In this document: positions 9,833 through 19,155 of the stretch, piece after piece | How the letters are laid out: each line of letters begins with the position of its first letter | Position numbering within the stretch: the first letter of the stretch is position 1 | Origin: Anaerococcus hydrogenalis DSM 7454 | GTDB taxonomy: Bacteria > Bacillota > Clostridia > Tissierellales > Peptoniphilaceae | DNA: 64,000 nucleotides | Assembly (NCBI RefSeq): GCF_000173355.1 | Contig: NZ_ABXA01000043.1 | Coordinates: 1 to 64,000 of the forward strand | Direction of reading: 5' to 3' | Notes under the pieces: generated by a model | Seen by the model: only the letters and a program-made list of their open reading frames with translations | The model's database searches: none | Told to the model about the DNA's origin: nothing | Program-made: the position numbers and the translations under genes

Positions 9833-12556
9833 GTGAAAGATTTGGCGTTATTAAATATATTTAAAACATTTAGTCAAAAAGAAATTGCCAACAACCAAAA
9901 ATTAGTTGACAAAATTTTAGCACTAGATGAAGACATGCAAAAATTAACAGATAAACAGTTACAAAATAAAACAAATGAATTTAAAGAAAGACTAAAAAAC
10001 GGAGAAAGTTTAGATGATCTTTTGGTAGAAGCATTTGCCACAGTAAGAGAAGCAAGTGACAGGGTTTTGGGTATGAAACATTATCCTGTGCAATTGTTGG
10101 GAGGCATTGTTCTACATAATGGACAAATAGCAGAAATGAAAACAGGAGAAGGAAAAACTTTAGTTGAAACTCTTCCTGCTTATTTAAATGCCCTTGACGG
10201 AAAAGGCGTCCATGTAGTTACAGTAAATGATTACCTTGCAAAACGTGACCAAGAGTGGATGGGAAAAGTTTATTCATTTTTAGGTCTTACTGTAGGTTGT
10301 ATTATTTATGGGCTTACAAATTCTGAAAGACAAAAAAATTATAACTGCGATATAACTTATGGTACAAACAACCAATTTGGTTTTGATTACCTAAGAGATA
10401 ACATGGTTATTTATAAGGATAATATGGTTCAAAGAGGACTTCATTATGCCATAGTCGATGAGGTTGACTCAATTTTAATAGATGAGGCAAGAACTCCACT
10501 TATAATTTCTGGAGAAGGTGATGAATCTACAGATACTTATAAAAAAGCCGATGAATTTATAAAAGGACTTGAAGGAAGAATTTTAGATCCAAATGAAGAC
10601 TTAGACCAAGATCCTTTTGATAGGGAATTTGTTGTAGAAAAAGTAGATTTCTTGGTAGATGAAAAAAGAAAATCATCAAACCTTACAGAACAAGGTACAG
10701 CTAAAGCTGAAAAATTCTTTGGTATTGAAAATTTATCAGACCCAGAACACTTAGAGCTTGCTCACTACATTAACAATGCCCTAAAAGCAAATACAACTAT
10801 GACAAGAGACATTGATTATGTTGTAAACAAGGGCGAGGTAATGATTGTAGATGAATTTACAGGTCGTATCATGCAAGGAAGAAGATACTCAGATGGTCTT
10901 CACCAAGCAATCGAGGCCAAAGAAGGAGTTGAAGTTCAATCAGAATCAAAAACCCTTGCAACAATTACCTTCCAAAATTACTTTAGGATGTATGATAAAT
11001 TATCAGGAATGACTGGTACTGCAAAAACAGAGGAAGAAGAATTTTCAGAAATTTATAACCTAGACGTTGTAGAAATTCCTACAAATAGACCAATCCAAAG
11101 AGTTGATGATGTAGACTATGTTTATATAAATGAAAATGGAAAATACAATGCAATAATTGAAGAAATTAAAAAAGTTCATGCAACAGGTCAACCAATCCTA
11201 GTTGGTACAATTTCAATTGAAAATTCTGAAAAATTATCAAATGCTCTTAAAAAAGAAAAAATTAAACACGTTGTATTAAATGCTAAAAATCACGAAAGAG
11301 AAGCTGATATTGTAGCACAAGCAGGTAGACTTAATTCTGTAACAATCGCTACAAACATGGCAGGTCGTGGTACTGATATTATGCTTGGTGGAAATGCTGA
11401 TCATATGGCGAAACAAAGACTTAAAAGAGAAGGAATTTCTGATGAATTATTAGAACAAGTAGACTCTTTCCAAGAAACAGACAACCAAGAAATATTAGAT
11501 GCAAGAAAAAAATATAAACATTATAAATCACTTGTAAAACCTGAAATTGATAAAGAAGCTAAAAAGGTAAGAGAAGTTGGTGGTCTTTATATAATTGGTT
11601 CTGAAAGACACGAGTCTAGAAGAATTGATAACCAATTGAGAGGACGTTCAGGAAGACAAGGAGACCCAGGAAAATCTAGATTTTTCATCTCATTAAAGGA
11701 TGATCTAATTAGATTAAATGTAGGAGAACAAATTTCTAAATTTGTAGAAAATTACAATTATCCAGAAGATGAACCAATTGTATCAAGAATGGTTACAAGA
11801 TCAATTGAAAAGGCTCAAACAAGAGTTGAAGCAAATAACTTTGCAACAAGAAAAAGAGTCCTCCAATATGATGATGTAATGAATAAACAAAGAACAATAA
11901 TCTATAACGAAAGAAAACAAGTTCTTTATGGAGAAAACATGAGAGATTCTATCTTATCAATGATAAAAGATTCAATTTCTCAAGCTGTATATTCATTTAC
12001 AAACCCACAAATTAAACCGGAAAATTGGGAAATGGTAGCCTTACTAAACCATTTAAAATCTATAGCAATCCCGGTTGAACTTTTAAGATTTGAAAATATT
12101 AACGATTATACCCAAGAAAAATTAATAGATTATATTTACCAAACAACCTTAAATAAATATGAAGAAAAAGAAAAACAATTTGGTGAAGATAATATGAGAG
12201 AAGTTGAAAGGGTAGTTCTTCTAAGAGTAATTGATACAAAATGGATGGAACACATCGATGCAATGGATCAAATGAGAAAAGAAATTGGTGTAAGAGCTAT
12301 GGGAAATGATGATCCTGTTCGTGCTTACACAAACTCTGGATTTGAAATGTATGAAGAGATGACAAATTCTATCCAAGAAGAAACTGTTAGACTTATGATG
12401 GGTGTTGAAATAAGACAAAATATTGAAAGAAAACAAGTCTTAAAACCTGATGAAGAAAGTGTTGAAAACGCAGAAAGTCCTGACCAAGCAACAAATAGGG
12501 CTGAAAGAAGAAGATTAAAAAGAGAAGCAAAAAAAGGAAATATTAAGGGTAATTAG
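9833..12556 (+). CDS. secA: Preprotein translocase subunit SecA
   Basis: The ATPase motor that drives secreted proteins through SecYEG. Walker A is in MKTGEGKTLVETLPAYLNAL and Walker B is at VDEVDSILIDEARTPLIISG. Also seen are TNNQFGFDYLRDNM, TNMAGRGTDIMLGG and LRGRSGRQGDPG. At about 907 aa it is full length, but it ends in a lysine/arginine-rich tail and lacks the C-terminal cysteine zinc motif seen in many SecA proteins. The frame opens with GTG at 9833. A TTG at 9842, five bases after AGGTGA, is an equally plausible true start. It abuts prfB directly. Confidence 0.96.
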   Translation: MKDLALLNIFKTFSQKEIANNQKLVDKILALDEDMQKLTDKQLQNKTNEFKERLKNGESLDDLLVEAFATVREASDRVLGMKHYPVQLLGGIVLHNGQIAEMKTGEGKTLVETLPAYLNALDGKGVHVVTVNDYLAKRDQEWMGKVYSFLGLTVGCIIYGLTNSERQKNYNCDITYGTNNQFGFDYLRDNMVIYKDNMVQRGLHYAIVDEVDSILIDEARTPLIISGEGDESTDTYKKADEFIKGLEGRILDPNEDLDQDPFDREFVVEKVDFLVDEKRKSSNLTEQGTAKAEKFFGIENLSDPEHLELAHYINNALKANTTMTRDIDYVVNKGEVMIVDEFTGRIMQGRRYSDGLHQAIEAKEGVEVQSESKTLATITFQNYFRMYDKLSGMTGTAKTEEEEFSEIYNLDVVEIPTNRPIQRVDDVDYVYINENGKYNAIIEEIKKVHATGQPILVGTISIENSEKLSNALKKEKIKHVVLNAKNHEREADIVAQAGRLNSVTIATNMAGRGTDIMLGGNADHMAKQRLKREGISDELLEQVDSFQETDNQEILDARKKYKHYKSLVKPEIDKEAKKVREVGGLYIIGSERHESRRIDNQLRGRSGRQGDPGKSRFFISLKDDLIRLNVGEQISKFVENYNYPEDEPIVSRMVTRSIEKAQTRVEANNFATRKRVLQYDDVMNKQRTIIYNERKQVLYGENMRDSILSMIKDSISQAVYSFTNPQIKPENWEMVALLNHLKSIAIPVELLRFENINDYTQEKLIDYIYQTTLNKYEEKEKQFGEDNMREVERVVLLRVIDTKWMEHIDAMDQMRKEIGVRAMGNDDPVRAYTNSGFEMYEEMTNSIQEETVRLMMGVEIRQNIERKQVLKPDEESVENAESPDQATNRAERRRLKREAKKGNIKGN

Positions 12557-13662
12557 ATGGCAGAAATTTATGAGTTAAGAGAAATCATTAAAGAACTTGA
12601 TAAAAATCTTAAAATGATTGGAGCTCATCTTGATCCTGATAATCTTTTTAAAGAAATAAAAAATATTGAAAAAGAAACCTTAAAAGAAAATTTTTGGGAT
12701 GATAGTCAAAAAGCCCAAGAAATTATGGCTGATCTTTCAGATAAAAAAGATGATTATAAAACTTTTATAAATTTAAAAGAGGAATTAGAAGATCAATCAG
12801 ATCTAATTGATATAATTGAAGAAACAAACGAAGAGTTAGATAGTTTAGTTGATGTAGAAAATTCTTTAAATATGTTAAAAAAGAAATATCATCTTTTAAA
12901 ATAAAAACTGAACTTGACGGAGAATATGATAAAAATAATGCATATATGGTAATTCATGCAGGCGCTGGTGGTCTTGAGGCTACTGATTGGGCAGAAATGC
13001 TTATGAGAATGTACACAAGATTTTTTGAAAGACGAAATTTTAAATTTGATATTACAGATTTAAACAATGAAGAAGCCGGTGGAATAAAGTCTGCAACTAT
13101 TCATATCAAAGGATCTTTTGCTTATGGATATTTAAAAGGAGAAAGAGGAGTTCATAGACTTGTTAGAATTTCTCCTTTTGACTCATCTAAAAGGCGCCAT
13201 ACATCTTTTGCATCAATAGATATTTTTCCAGAGCTAAATGATGATATGAGTGTTGAAATTGATCCTAAAGATTTAAGGATTGATACTTATAGGGCAAGTG
13301 GAGCTGGCGGCCAACACGTCAATAAAACTGATTCTGCTGTAAGAATTACCCATATTCCTACAGGAGTAATTGCCTCAAGTCAGGCTGAAAGAAGTCAAAC
13401 TCAAAATAAGGAAACTGCTATGAAACTTCTTTTAGCAAAACTTACTCAAATTAAGGAAGAAGAACATAGAGAAAAAATTGAAGATATTCAAGGAAACTAC
13501 ACCCAAATAGCATGGGGAAGTCAAATAAGATCTTATGTTTTTCATCCGTACACTTTGGTTAAAGATCATAGAACAAATTTCGAAGTTGGAAATGTAGAAA
13601 GTGTTATGGATGGAGATATTGATGGATTTATAGATGCATATTTAGCTAATAAGGGAGAGTAA
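12557..13662 (+). CDS. prfB: Peptide chain release factor 2, one frameshift at an A run
   Basis: RF2 releases the peptide at UGA and UAA codons. The peptidyl-hydrolase GGQ motif is in [21 protein letters not shown], and the anticodon-like domain precedes it. The frame breaks near 12896 where a short A run is one base too short. Adding one A gives [25 protein letters not shown] and a normal 368-aa protein. This is not the classical programmed site: around codon 25 the DNA reads CTT GAT in frame, with no CTT TGA C slippery stop. Autoregulatory frameshifting therefore seems absent. Co-transcribed with secA, as in many Firmicutes. Confidence 0.9.
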
Positions 13663-13702
13663 TAATCTTTCCCTTATTTTTTATTAAATAAAAGGAGAAA
13701 AA

Positions 13703-14800
13703 ATGAAAGATATAATATTAACCGGTGATAGACCAACAGGAAAACTTCACTTGGGCCATTATGTTGGATCTTTGAGAAATAGGGTTAAAATTCAAAATGA
13801 GGGAAATTATGACAAAATGTATGTTATGATTGCTGATGCCCAAGCTCTAACAGATAATTTTGATAATCCTACAAAAATCAGGGAAAATATAACTGAGGTT
13901 ATGCTTGATTATTTGTCAGTAGGACTTGATCCTGAAAAAGTTACATTTTTTGTTCAATCTTACGTAAAAGAACTTACAGAATTAACTTTTTATTTATTAA
14001 ATTTGGTAAGTCTGTCAAGACTTGAGAGAAATCCTACAGTAAAAAATGAGATTAAATCAAAAAATTTTGAGACAAGTCTTCCTACAGGATTTTTAATTTA
14101 CCCGGTAAGCCAAACATCAGATATTATTTTATTTGATTCAAATATAGTTCCAGTAGGAGAAGACCAAGAGCCTATGCTTGAACAAGCTAGAGAATTGGTT
14201 AGGTCATTTAACCATACTTATAAGGAAATTTTTAGGGAGCCTAAGGCTGTTATTCCAGAAAATAAAGTTTGTAGGAGACTGCCAGGAATTGATGGATCTA
14301 ATAAAATGAGTAAGTCCTTAGACAATTGTATTTACTTATCAGATTCTAAAAAAGAAGTGAAAAGAAAAGTAATGTCTATGTTTACAGATCCAGACCATAT
14401 CAAAGTATCTGATCCTGGAAAAGTTGAAGGCAATACTGTCTTTACTTACCTTGATGCTTTTTGTGAAGATTATCATTTCGAAAAATTTTATCCGGAATAT
14501 AAAAATTTAGATGAATTAAAAGATCATTACAGACGTGGGGGTCTGGGTGATGTTAAAATTAAGAAATTTTTAAATAAAGTTTTGGAAGATTTTCTAGAAC
14601 CAATTAGAGAAAGAAGAGCATATTACGCTAAAGATATTTCTAAACTATTTGAAATTATGGAAAATGGTTCAAAAGAAGCAAGTGCCTATGGTCAAAATAA
14701 ATTAAAACAAGTAAAAGAAGCTATGGGGATAAATTATTTTGATGATATAAATTTAATTTCTGAACTTCAAAAAAAATATGACCAAGAATATAATAATTAA
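13703..14800 (+). CDS. trpS: Tryptophanyl-tRNA synthetase
   Basis: Class I synthetase charging tRNA-Trp. The HIGH-like motif is in GDRPTGKLHLGHYVGSL near the N-terminus, and the KMSKS motif is in GSNKMSKSLDNCI. At 365 aa it is slightly longer than the usual 330-340. AAAGGAG lies upstream of the ATG. No T-box was found in the 40-base gap from prfB, so read-through from secA-prfB or a cryptic promoter may drive it. Followed by a strong terminator. Confidence 0.95.
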   Translation: MKDIILTGDRPTGKLHLGHYVGSLRNRVKIQNEGNYDKMYVMIADAQALTDNFDNPTKIRENITEVMLDYLSVGLDPEKVTFFVQSYVKELTELTFYLLNLVSLSRLERNPTVKNEIKSKNFETSLPTGFLIYPVSQTSDIILFDSNIVPVGEDQEPMLEQARELVRSFNHTYKEIFREPKAVIPENKVCRRLPGIDGSNKMSKSLDNCIYLSDSKKEVKRKVMSMFTDPDHIKVSDPGKVEGNTVFTYLDAFCEDYHFEKFYPEYKNLDELKDHYRRGGLGDVKIKKFLNKVLEDFLEPIRERRAYYAKDISKLFEIMENGSKEASAYGQNKLKQVKEAMGINYFDDINLISELQKKYDQEYNN

Positions 14801-14813
14801 ATTAAAAATTGTT

Positions 14814-14846
14814 AAAAAAGTGCGATTTTATTTGCACTTTTTTATT
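14814..14846 (+). terminator. Rho-independent terminator after trpS
   Basis: Stem AAAAAAGTGC / GCACTTTTTT around a ten-base AT loop, extending into a T-rich tract. The descending arm doubles as the -35 region of the next promoter. Confidence 0.85.
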
Positions 14847-14860
14847 TTTTGTCTTATAAT
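14832..14860 (+). promoter_or_regulatory. Promoter of the symporter gene, overlapping the trpS terminator
   Basis: TTGCAC (14832-14837), exactly 17 bases, then TATAAT (14855-14860). This is close to the vegetative sigma consensus and lies 76 bases before the start codon. Confidence 0.7.
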
Positions 14861-14935
14861 GAAAAGGTAGTCATGAAAAGAACTATATAAATTTTACATA
14901 ATAATATAGTTGAAAAAAGGAGTATTTAAATAAAT

Positions 14936-16186
14936 ATGAGTAAATCTGAAAAGAAAAAATTAGGTTTAATACCAAAATTATTGATAGCGATTGCCTTAGG
15001 TACTCTAGCAGGTTTATATTTACCAGAATGGTTTGTAAGAATTGCAGTTACATTCTCATCTATTTTTGGTGCATTTTTAAACTTTGTTATACCACTTATG
15101 ATTATCGCTTTTGTTACTAAAGGAATAGCTGACCTTGGAGAGGGAGCTGGAAGGTTACTTGCAGTAACAGTTCTTATTGCATACACTTCAACAATAGTTG
15201 GTGGATCCTTATCCTATTTGATGAGTTCAAATATTTTCCCAGCTTTTATAAGCCAAGACCAAGTTTCTAAAATTCAAGCTTCAAGTAAAATTGAAGTTAA
15301 TCCATTTTTTGAAGTGCCTATCACACCATTTTTTGATGTTACATCAGCAATTATTTTTGCCTTTATGATGGGAATTTCAATTTCTTGGTTAAGAAAACAC
15401 GGCAAGGGAGAATTTTCTTATGGTCTTATTGGGGAATTTAATGAAATAATTACTAAAGTTTTATCAACAGCAATTGTTCCATTATTACCATTTTTCATTT
15501 TTGGTAATTTCTCAAAAATGGCCTTTACAGGATCTGTTTTCGCAGTTTTATCAATATTCTGGAAAATTTTCATATGTGTAATTGCCCTCCACTTATTATA
15601 TGTATCTGCTTTATTTATAATAAATGGTGTTTACACAAAGAAAAATCCTCTTACATTAATAAAAAATCAAGTAAAGGGATATCTAACAGCTGTTGGTACA
15701 CAATCATCAGTTGCTACAATTCCAGTAAACTTAGAATGTGCTAAACAAAATAGCGTTAGTAAGGGAATAAGAGATTTTGTTATCCCTCTTGGAGCTACAG
15801 TTCACATGCCAGGATCAATGATTACAATCACAGCTTGTACATTTACAATCTTAACTATGTATGGAATGGATCATTCTTACCTATTAATGTTAAGATATAT
15901 GTCAATTTTAGGAATAGCAATGGTTGCAGCACCTGGAGCACCAGGTGGAGCTGTAATGAGTGCCCTACCATTTTTACCAGTTGTAGGAATTCCTTCAGAA
16001 GGGGAACTTGCATCATTATTGATCACACTTTATCTAACACAAGATTCATTTGGAACTGCAGCAAATATATCAGGAGATACAGCAATCTCTGTTGGTATAG
16101 ATAAGATCTTTAATAAACATATAGTTAAAAATAATGACTACAAAGACGGTTTCAATGATGAAATTATAAATGCTAAAGAAATTTAA
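14936..16186 (+). CDS. Dicarboxylate/amino acid:cation symporter (DAACS family)
   Basis: A 416-aa polytopic transporter. Family features: a run of N-terminal membrane helices, the serine-rich re-entrant segment GTQSSVATIPVNLECAK, the IPLGATVHMPGSM region, and the C-terminal APGAPGGAVMSALPFLP and SGDTAISVGIDK segments that form the substrate and cation sites. Family members import glutamate, aspartate, C4-dicarboxylates, serine or threonine with Na+ or H+; the substrate cannot be set from sequence. It has its own promoter and a bidirectional terminator, so it is monocistronic. Confidence 0.92.
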   Translation: MSKSEKKKLGLIPKLLIAIALGTLAGLYLPEWFVRIAVTFSSIFGAFLNFVIPLMIIAFVTKGIADLGEGAGRLLAVTVLIAYTSTIVGGSLSYLMSSNIFPAFISQDQVSKIQASSKIEVNPFFEVPITPFFDVTSAIIFAFMMGISISWLRKHGKGEFSYGLIGEFNEIITKVLSTAIVPLLPFFIFGNFSKMAFTGSVFAVLSIFWKIFICVIALHLLYVSALFIINGVYTKKNPLTLIKNQVKGYLTAVGTQSSVATIPVNLECAKQNSVSKGIRDFVIPLGATVHMPGSMITITACTFTILTMYGMDHSYLLMLRYMSILGIAMVAAPGAPGGAVMSALPFLPVVGIPSEGELASLLITLYLTQDSFGTAANISGDTAISVGIDKIFNKHIVKNNDYKDGFNDEIINAKEI

Positions 16187-16190
16187 TGTA

Positions 16191-16218
16191 AAAAACTAGG
16201 CAATAGCCTAGTTTTTTT
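16191..16218. terminator. Bidirectional terminator between symporter and histidine kinase genes
   Basis: Stem AAAAACTAGGC / GCCTAGTTTTT with an AATA loop. There are A and T tracts on both flanks, so it can serve the convergent genes on either side. Confidence 0.9.
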
Positions 16219-16222
16219 GTGC

Positions 16223-17341
16223 TCATTTTAATATTGGAAGGGAGATTTTTATAAGTGATCCCTTATCTATATTTTCAACTTTAATATTTCCACCATGAAT
16301 TTTTATTGTCTCCATAGCAAGGGATAGGCCAAGGCCTGATCCTTTTTCGTTTGTATTATTTATCCTATAAAAGGCTTTAAATATATTTTCTTTTTCTTTT
16401 TCATCTATGCCAATTCCGCTATCTTCTACAAAAATTTCTACAAAATCATTATTTATTTTTGAATAAATCTTTATGTATCCATTTTCTACATTATATTTTA
16501 TAGAATTTTCTATAAGATTATAAAAAACCCTATAGATTAAAGTATCATTAGCAAGGATATAGATTTCTTGGCACATATTTTGAATGCTTATATTTTTCTT
16601 ATCAGCAATAAATGATAAATCTTGAATAGCCTCTTCTATTAAGGAAGATAGCTCTATTTTTTCATTTCTTGAAACTGACCTTAATTCGCTTAAATCAAGC
16701 AGGCTTGTTACAAGTTTTGATAACCTGTCACTTTCAGTCTTTATCTTATCCATCAAATCCTTGGTTTCTTTTTCATCCATCTCGCTTTCTTCATAAAGGT
16801 CGATTTGAGAATTTATTATTGTAAGGGGAGTCCTTAATTCGTGGGCAGCCCTTGCTGTAAAATCTCTTTCTATTTCATAGGACTTATCGAGTCTTTCAAG
16901 CATTTGGTTGAATGTTTTGGTTAAATTTTCAAATTCTTTTATAGGGTTTTCCTTTACTTCGAATGAGGTCAGATTTTTAAGCTGAATTTGCTCGATTTGT
17001 TTAGAAAAATCATCTAAGGGTTGTAAAAATTTTCCACTTAGAAAATAAGAAATTAGCCCACCTAAAATAGTGATAAGGGATGTAATTAGCCAGGTTTTTT
17101 TTGTATAATTAATTTTTGTTGTATTTATTTGATTTGAAAAGTTATTTTCGAAATTTACTATCTTATCCTTATCTATATTTATATATAGGTCTTCATCTTT
17201 TACATTATCCACAAAGCCACCTAAGGAATCTATATAAAAATAAGCAGTCTTATTTGTGAAAAAGTTTAGACTAATACTTGTTAATGCTATTAGGATACTG
17301 GTAAGAATGGCAATCCTAAATCTTAATGATATTTTTTTCAT
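16223..17341 (-). CDS. Sensor histidine kinase (HAMP, HisKA, HATPase)
   Basis: A 372-aa membrane sensor. An N-terminal membrane helix, a short extracellular loop of about 55 residues and a second helix lead into a HAMP-like linker. The phospho-acceptor helix is AAHELRTPLTIINSQIDL. The ATP-binding domain shows NLIENSIKYN (N box), VEDSGIGIDEKE (G1) and GSGLGLSLA (G2). The response regulator gene lies just upstream and overlaps by four bases. The divergent thiol/FeS operon is the most likely target. The sensed signal is unknown; the small loop could detect redox or envelope stress. Confidence 0.93.
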   Translation of the reverse strand: MKKISLRFRIAILTSILIALTSISLNFFTNKTAYFYIDSLGGFVDNVKDEDLYINIDKDKIVNFENNFSNQINTTKINYTKKTWLITSLITILGGLISYFLSGKFLQPLDDFSKQIEQIQLKNLTSFEVKENPIKEFENLTKTFNQMLERLDKSYEIERDFTARAAHELRTPLTIINSQIDLYEESEMDEKETKDLMDKIKTESDRLSKLVTSLLDLSELRSVSRNEKIELSSLIEEAIQDLSFIADKKNISIQNMCQEIYILANDTLIYRVFYNLIENSIKYNVENGYIKIYSKINNDFVEIFVEDSGIGIDEKEKENIFKAFYRINNTNEKGSGLGLSLAMETIKIHGGNIKVENIDKGSLIKISLPILK

Positions 17342-18012
17342 TTAATTTTCCTCAATAAATACCCAACTCCAATCCTGTTTTCTATTGGATCATAATTTAA
17401 TTTATTCTTTAATTTTTTTCTCAAAGCAGAAATATGAACCCTAATAGAATTGCTCAATAAATCAACACTTGAATCCCATACGTGCTCTATTAATTCTTCC
17501 TGGCTAATTGGCCTTCCTTGGTTTAAAAGTAAATACTCTAAAATTCCTATTTCCTTACGAGTTAATTTAAGTTCTTCACCATCAACAAAAACCCTCCTAT
17601 TTTTGCTGTCAAATTCAATCTTATCAAAGGAAATTTCGCTATTTTTTTGGATAAAATTTCTTCTTGTAAGTGACCTTACCCTTGCCTTTAATTCATCCAA
17701 ATGAAAGGGCTTTTGCAAAAAATCATTGGCACCAGCATCAAGTCCTTCAACCTTATCTTTTATTTGACTTCTGGCTGAAAGAATTAAAACTTTGGTTTCC
17801 TCATCTTCTTTTCTTAAATTTTTCAAAATTTCCATCCCATCCATATGGGGAAGGTTCAAATCCAAAATTATTAAATCATAAGATTCAATTTCTATCATTT
17901 CCATAGCATCAATCCCATCAAAGGCTGATTCAACCTCATAACCTGATTTTTTTAAGGACTTATTTATGGTATCATTTAAAATTTGTTCATCCTCAACAAT
18001 TAAAATCTTCAT
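17338..18012 (-). CDS. OmpR-family response regulator
   Basis: A 224-aa two-domain regulator. The receiver domain has the acidic pair in VEDEQ, the phosphorylated Asp in LIILDLNLPHMDG, the switch region ILSARS and the conserved Lys in LQKPF. The C-terminal winged helix (LTRKEIGILEYLLLNQGRPISQEEL) binds DNA. It pairs with the following kinase gene. Its start is separated by about 100 bases from the divergent CXXC/FeS/thioredoxin operon, a common layout for a regulator and its target. Confidence 0.95.
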   Translation of the reverse strand: MKILIVEDEQILNDTINKSLKKSGYEVESAFDGIDAMEMIEIESYDLIILDLNLPHMDGMEILKNLRKEDEETKVLILSARSQIKDKVEGLDAGANDFLQKPFHLDELKARVRSLTRRNFIQKNSEISFDKIEFDSKNRRVFVDGEELKLTRKEIGILEYLLLNQGRPISQEELIEHVWDSSVDLLSNSIRVHISALRKKLKNKLNYDPIENRIGVGYLLRKIK

Positions 18013-18116
18013 AAGACCTCCTTTATAATAATTATAACAAAATAAAATAAAATAGATGTTAAGAAAATCTTAACAGAAAATTTATACCTAATCTGTTATC
18101 ATAAGTTTGTAAAGGG

Positions 18117-18272
18117 GTGATTGGTATAGAAATAAGAAAAAAGAAAAATTTACAAATAGGATTTTTGCTTTTAGGAGTCTGTTTTATAATCCTTGGTGCT
18201 TTTAGGGGAGAAGTTGATACAGTCTTATCAAAGGCAATAAACTTATGTTTGGAGTGTGTTGGAATTGGGTAA
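18117..18272 (+). CDS. Small membrane protein with C-terminal CXXC motif (CD1871A-like)
   Basis: A 51-codon frame: a basic N-terminus, one hydrophobic helix ([16 protein letters not shown]) and a C-terminal CLECVGIG that ends immediately. It matches my memory of the CD1871A family of CXXC mini-proteins found in Clostridia beside 4Fe-4S membrane proteins. The start is uncertain: GTG at 18117 is the only standard codon, yet the best Shine-Dalgarno (AAAGGGG) overlaps it, so a start a few codons later is possible. The next gene begins one base after the stop. Probably relays thiol redox equivalents at the membrane (inference). Confidence 0.72.
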   Translation: MIGIEIRKKKNLQIGFLLLGVCFIILGAFRGEVDTVLSKAINLCLECVGIG

Positions 18273-18273
18273 A

Positions 18274-19155
18274 ATGAAATCTATTTTTTTGGCAAAATAT
18301 AGACTCTTAATTCAAATTGTTGCCACACTTCTTACAAATATCCACCTTCCAAATTTTTTGAAAGGAACTATATACAGAGGAAAATTTAAAAAGATATGTG
18401 TACCTGGACTAAACTGTTATTCATGTCCTGCAGCTGCTGGATCTTGTCCTATTGGAGCCTATCAGGCTGTAGTTGGGTCATCAAAATTTAAATTTTCATA
18501 TTATATAACTGGATTTTTAATTTTTGTTGGGGTAATACTAGGAAGAGTAGTCTGTGGTTTTTTATGTCCTTTTGGTTTTTTCCAAGAAATATTACATAAA
18601 ATTCCAACGAAAAAATTCTCAACAGAAAAACTAAAAATTTTAACCTACCTAAAATACATAATCCTTCTCGTAGCCGTTATAATTTTACCAGTTTTTCTTA
18701 CAAATAAGCTTGGTATGGGAAATCCATACTTTTGTAAGTATATTTGTCCTGCTGGAGTTTTGGAAGGGGCAATACCACTTTCTCTTGTAGATTCATCAAT
18801 AAGAGCAAGTCTTGGATCCTTATTCAATTTGAAGTTAACAATATTAATAATAAGTATAGTACTTTCTATAATATTTTTCAGGCCATTTTGTAAGTGGATT
18901 TGTCCTTTGGGAGCATTTTATGCCTTATTCAATAAAATATCTCTATTTAAAATAATATTTGATAATAGTAAGTGTATTTCTTGTAAAAAATGCAAAAAAG
19001 CTTGTAAAATGGACGTAGATGTTAGAAAAGATCAAAACCACACTGAATGTATAAGGTGTGGAATGTGTATCAAGGCTTGTCCAACTTGTGCACTAAAATA
19101 TGAATTTGGACTAGATAAGACAAAAGAAATTAAAGGAGAAAAAAATGAAAAATAA
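18274..19155 (+). CDS. NapH/NosR-like membrane 4Fe-4S protein
   Basis: A polytopic membrane protein of about 293 aa. It has three CX3CP motifs between helices (CGFLCPFG, CKYICPAG, CKWICPLG), an N-terminal Cys cluster (CVPGLNCYSCP...CPIG), and two C-terminal ferredoxin motifs, CISCKKCKKAC and CIRCGMCIKACP. NapH/NosR/CcoG-type proteins move electrons across or within the membrane. ATG 18274 follows the previous stop and suggests translational coupling; GTG 18256 would overlap it. It is followed, with overlap, by a thioredoxin-fold lipoprotein, so I infer electron delivery to an extracytoplasmic thiol system. Confidence 0.88.
   Translation: MKSIFLAKYRLLIQIVATLLTNIHLPNFLKGTIYRGKFKKICVPGLNCYSCPAAAGSCPIGAYQAVVGSSKFKFSYYITGFLIFVGVILGRVVCGFLCPFGFFQEILHKIPTKKFSTEKLKILTYLKYIILLVAVIILPVFLTNKLGMGNPYFCKYICPAGVLEGAIPLSLVDSSIRASLGSLFNLKLTILIISIVLSIIFFRPFCKWICPLGAFYALFNKISLFKIIFDNSKCISCKKCKKACKMDVDVRKDQNHTECIRCGMCIKACPTCALKYEFGLDKTKEIKGEKNEK

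Noticed and set aside
12557-13662. prfB break read as the programmed RF2 frameshift
   Set aside because: The break is near codon 115, not codon 25, at a plain A run; the codon-25 region has no slippery stop.
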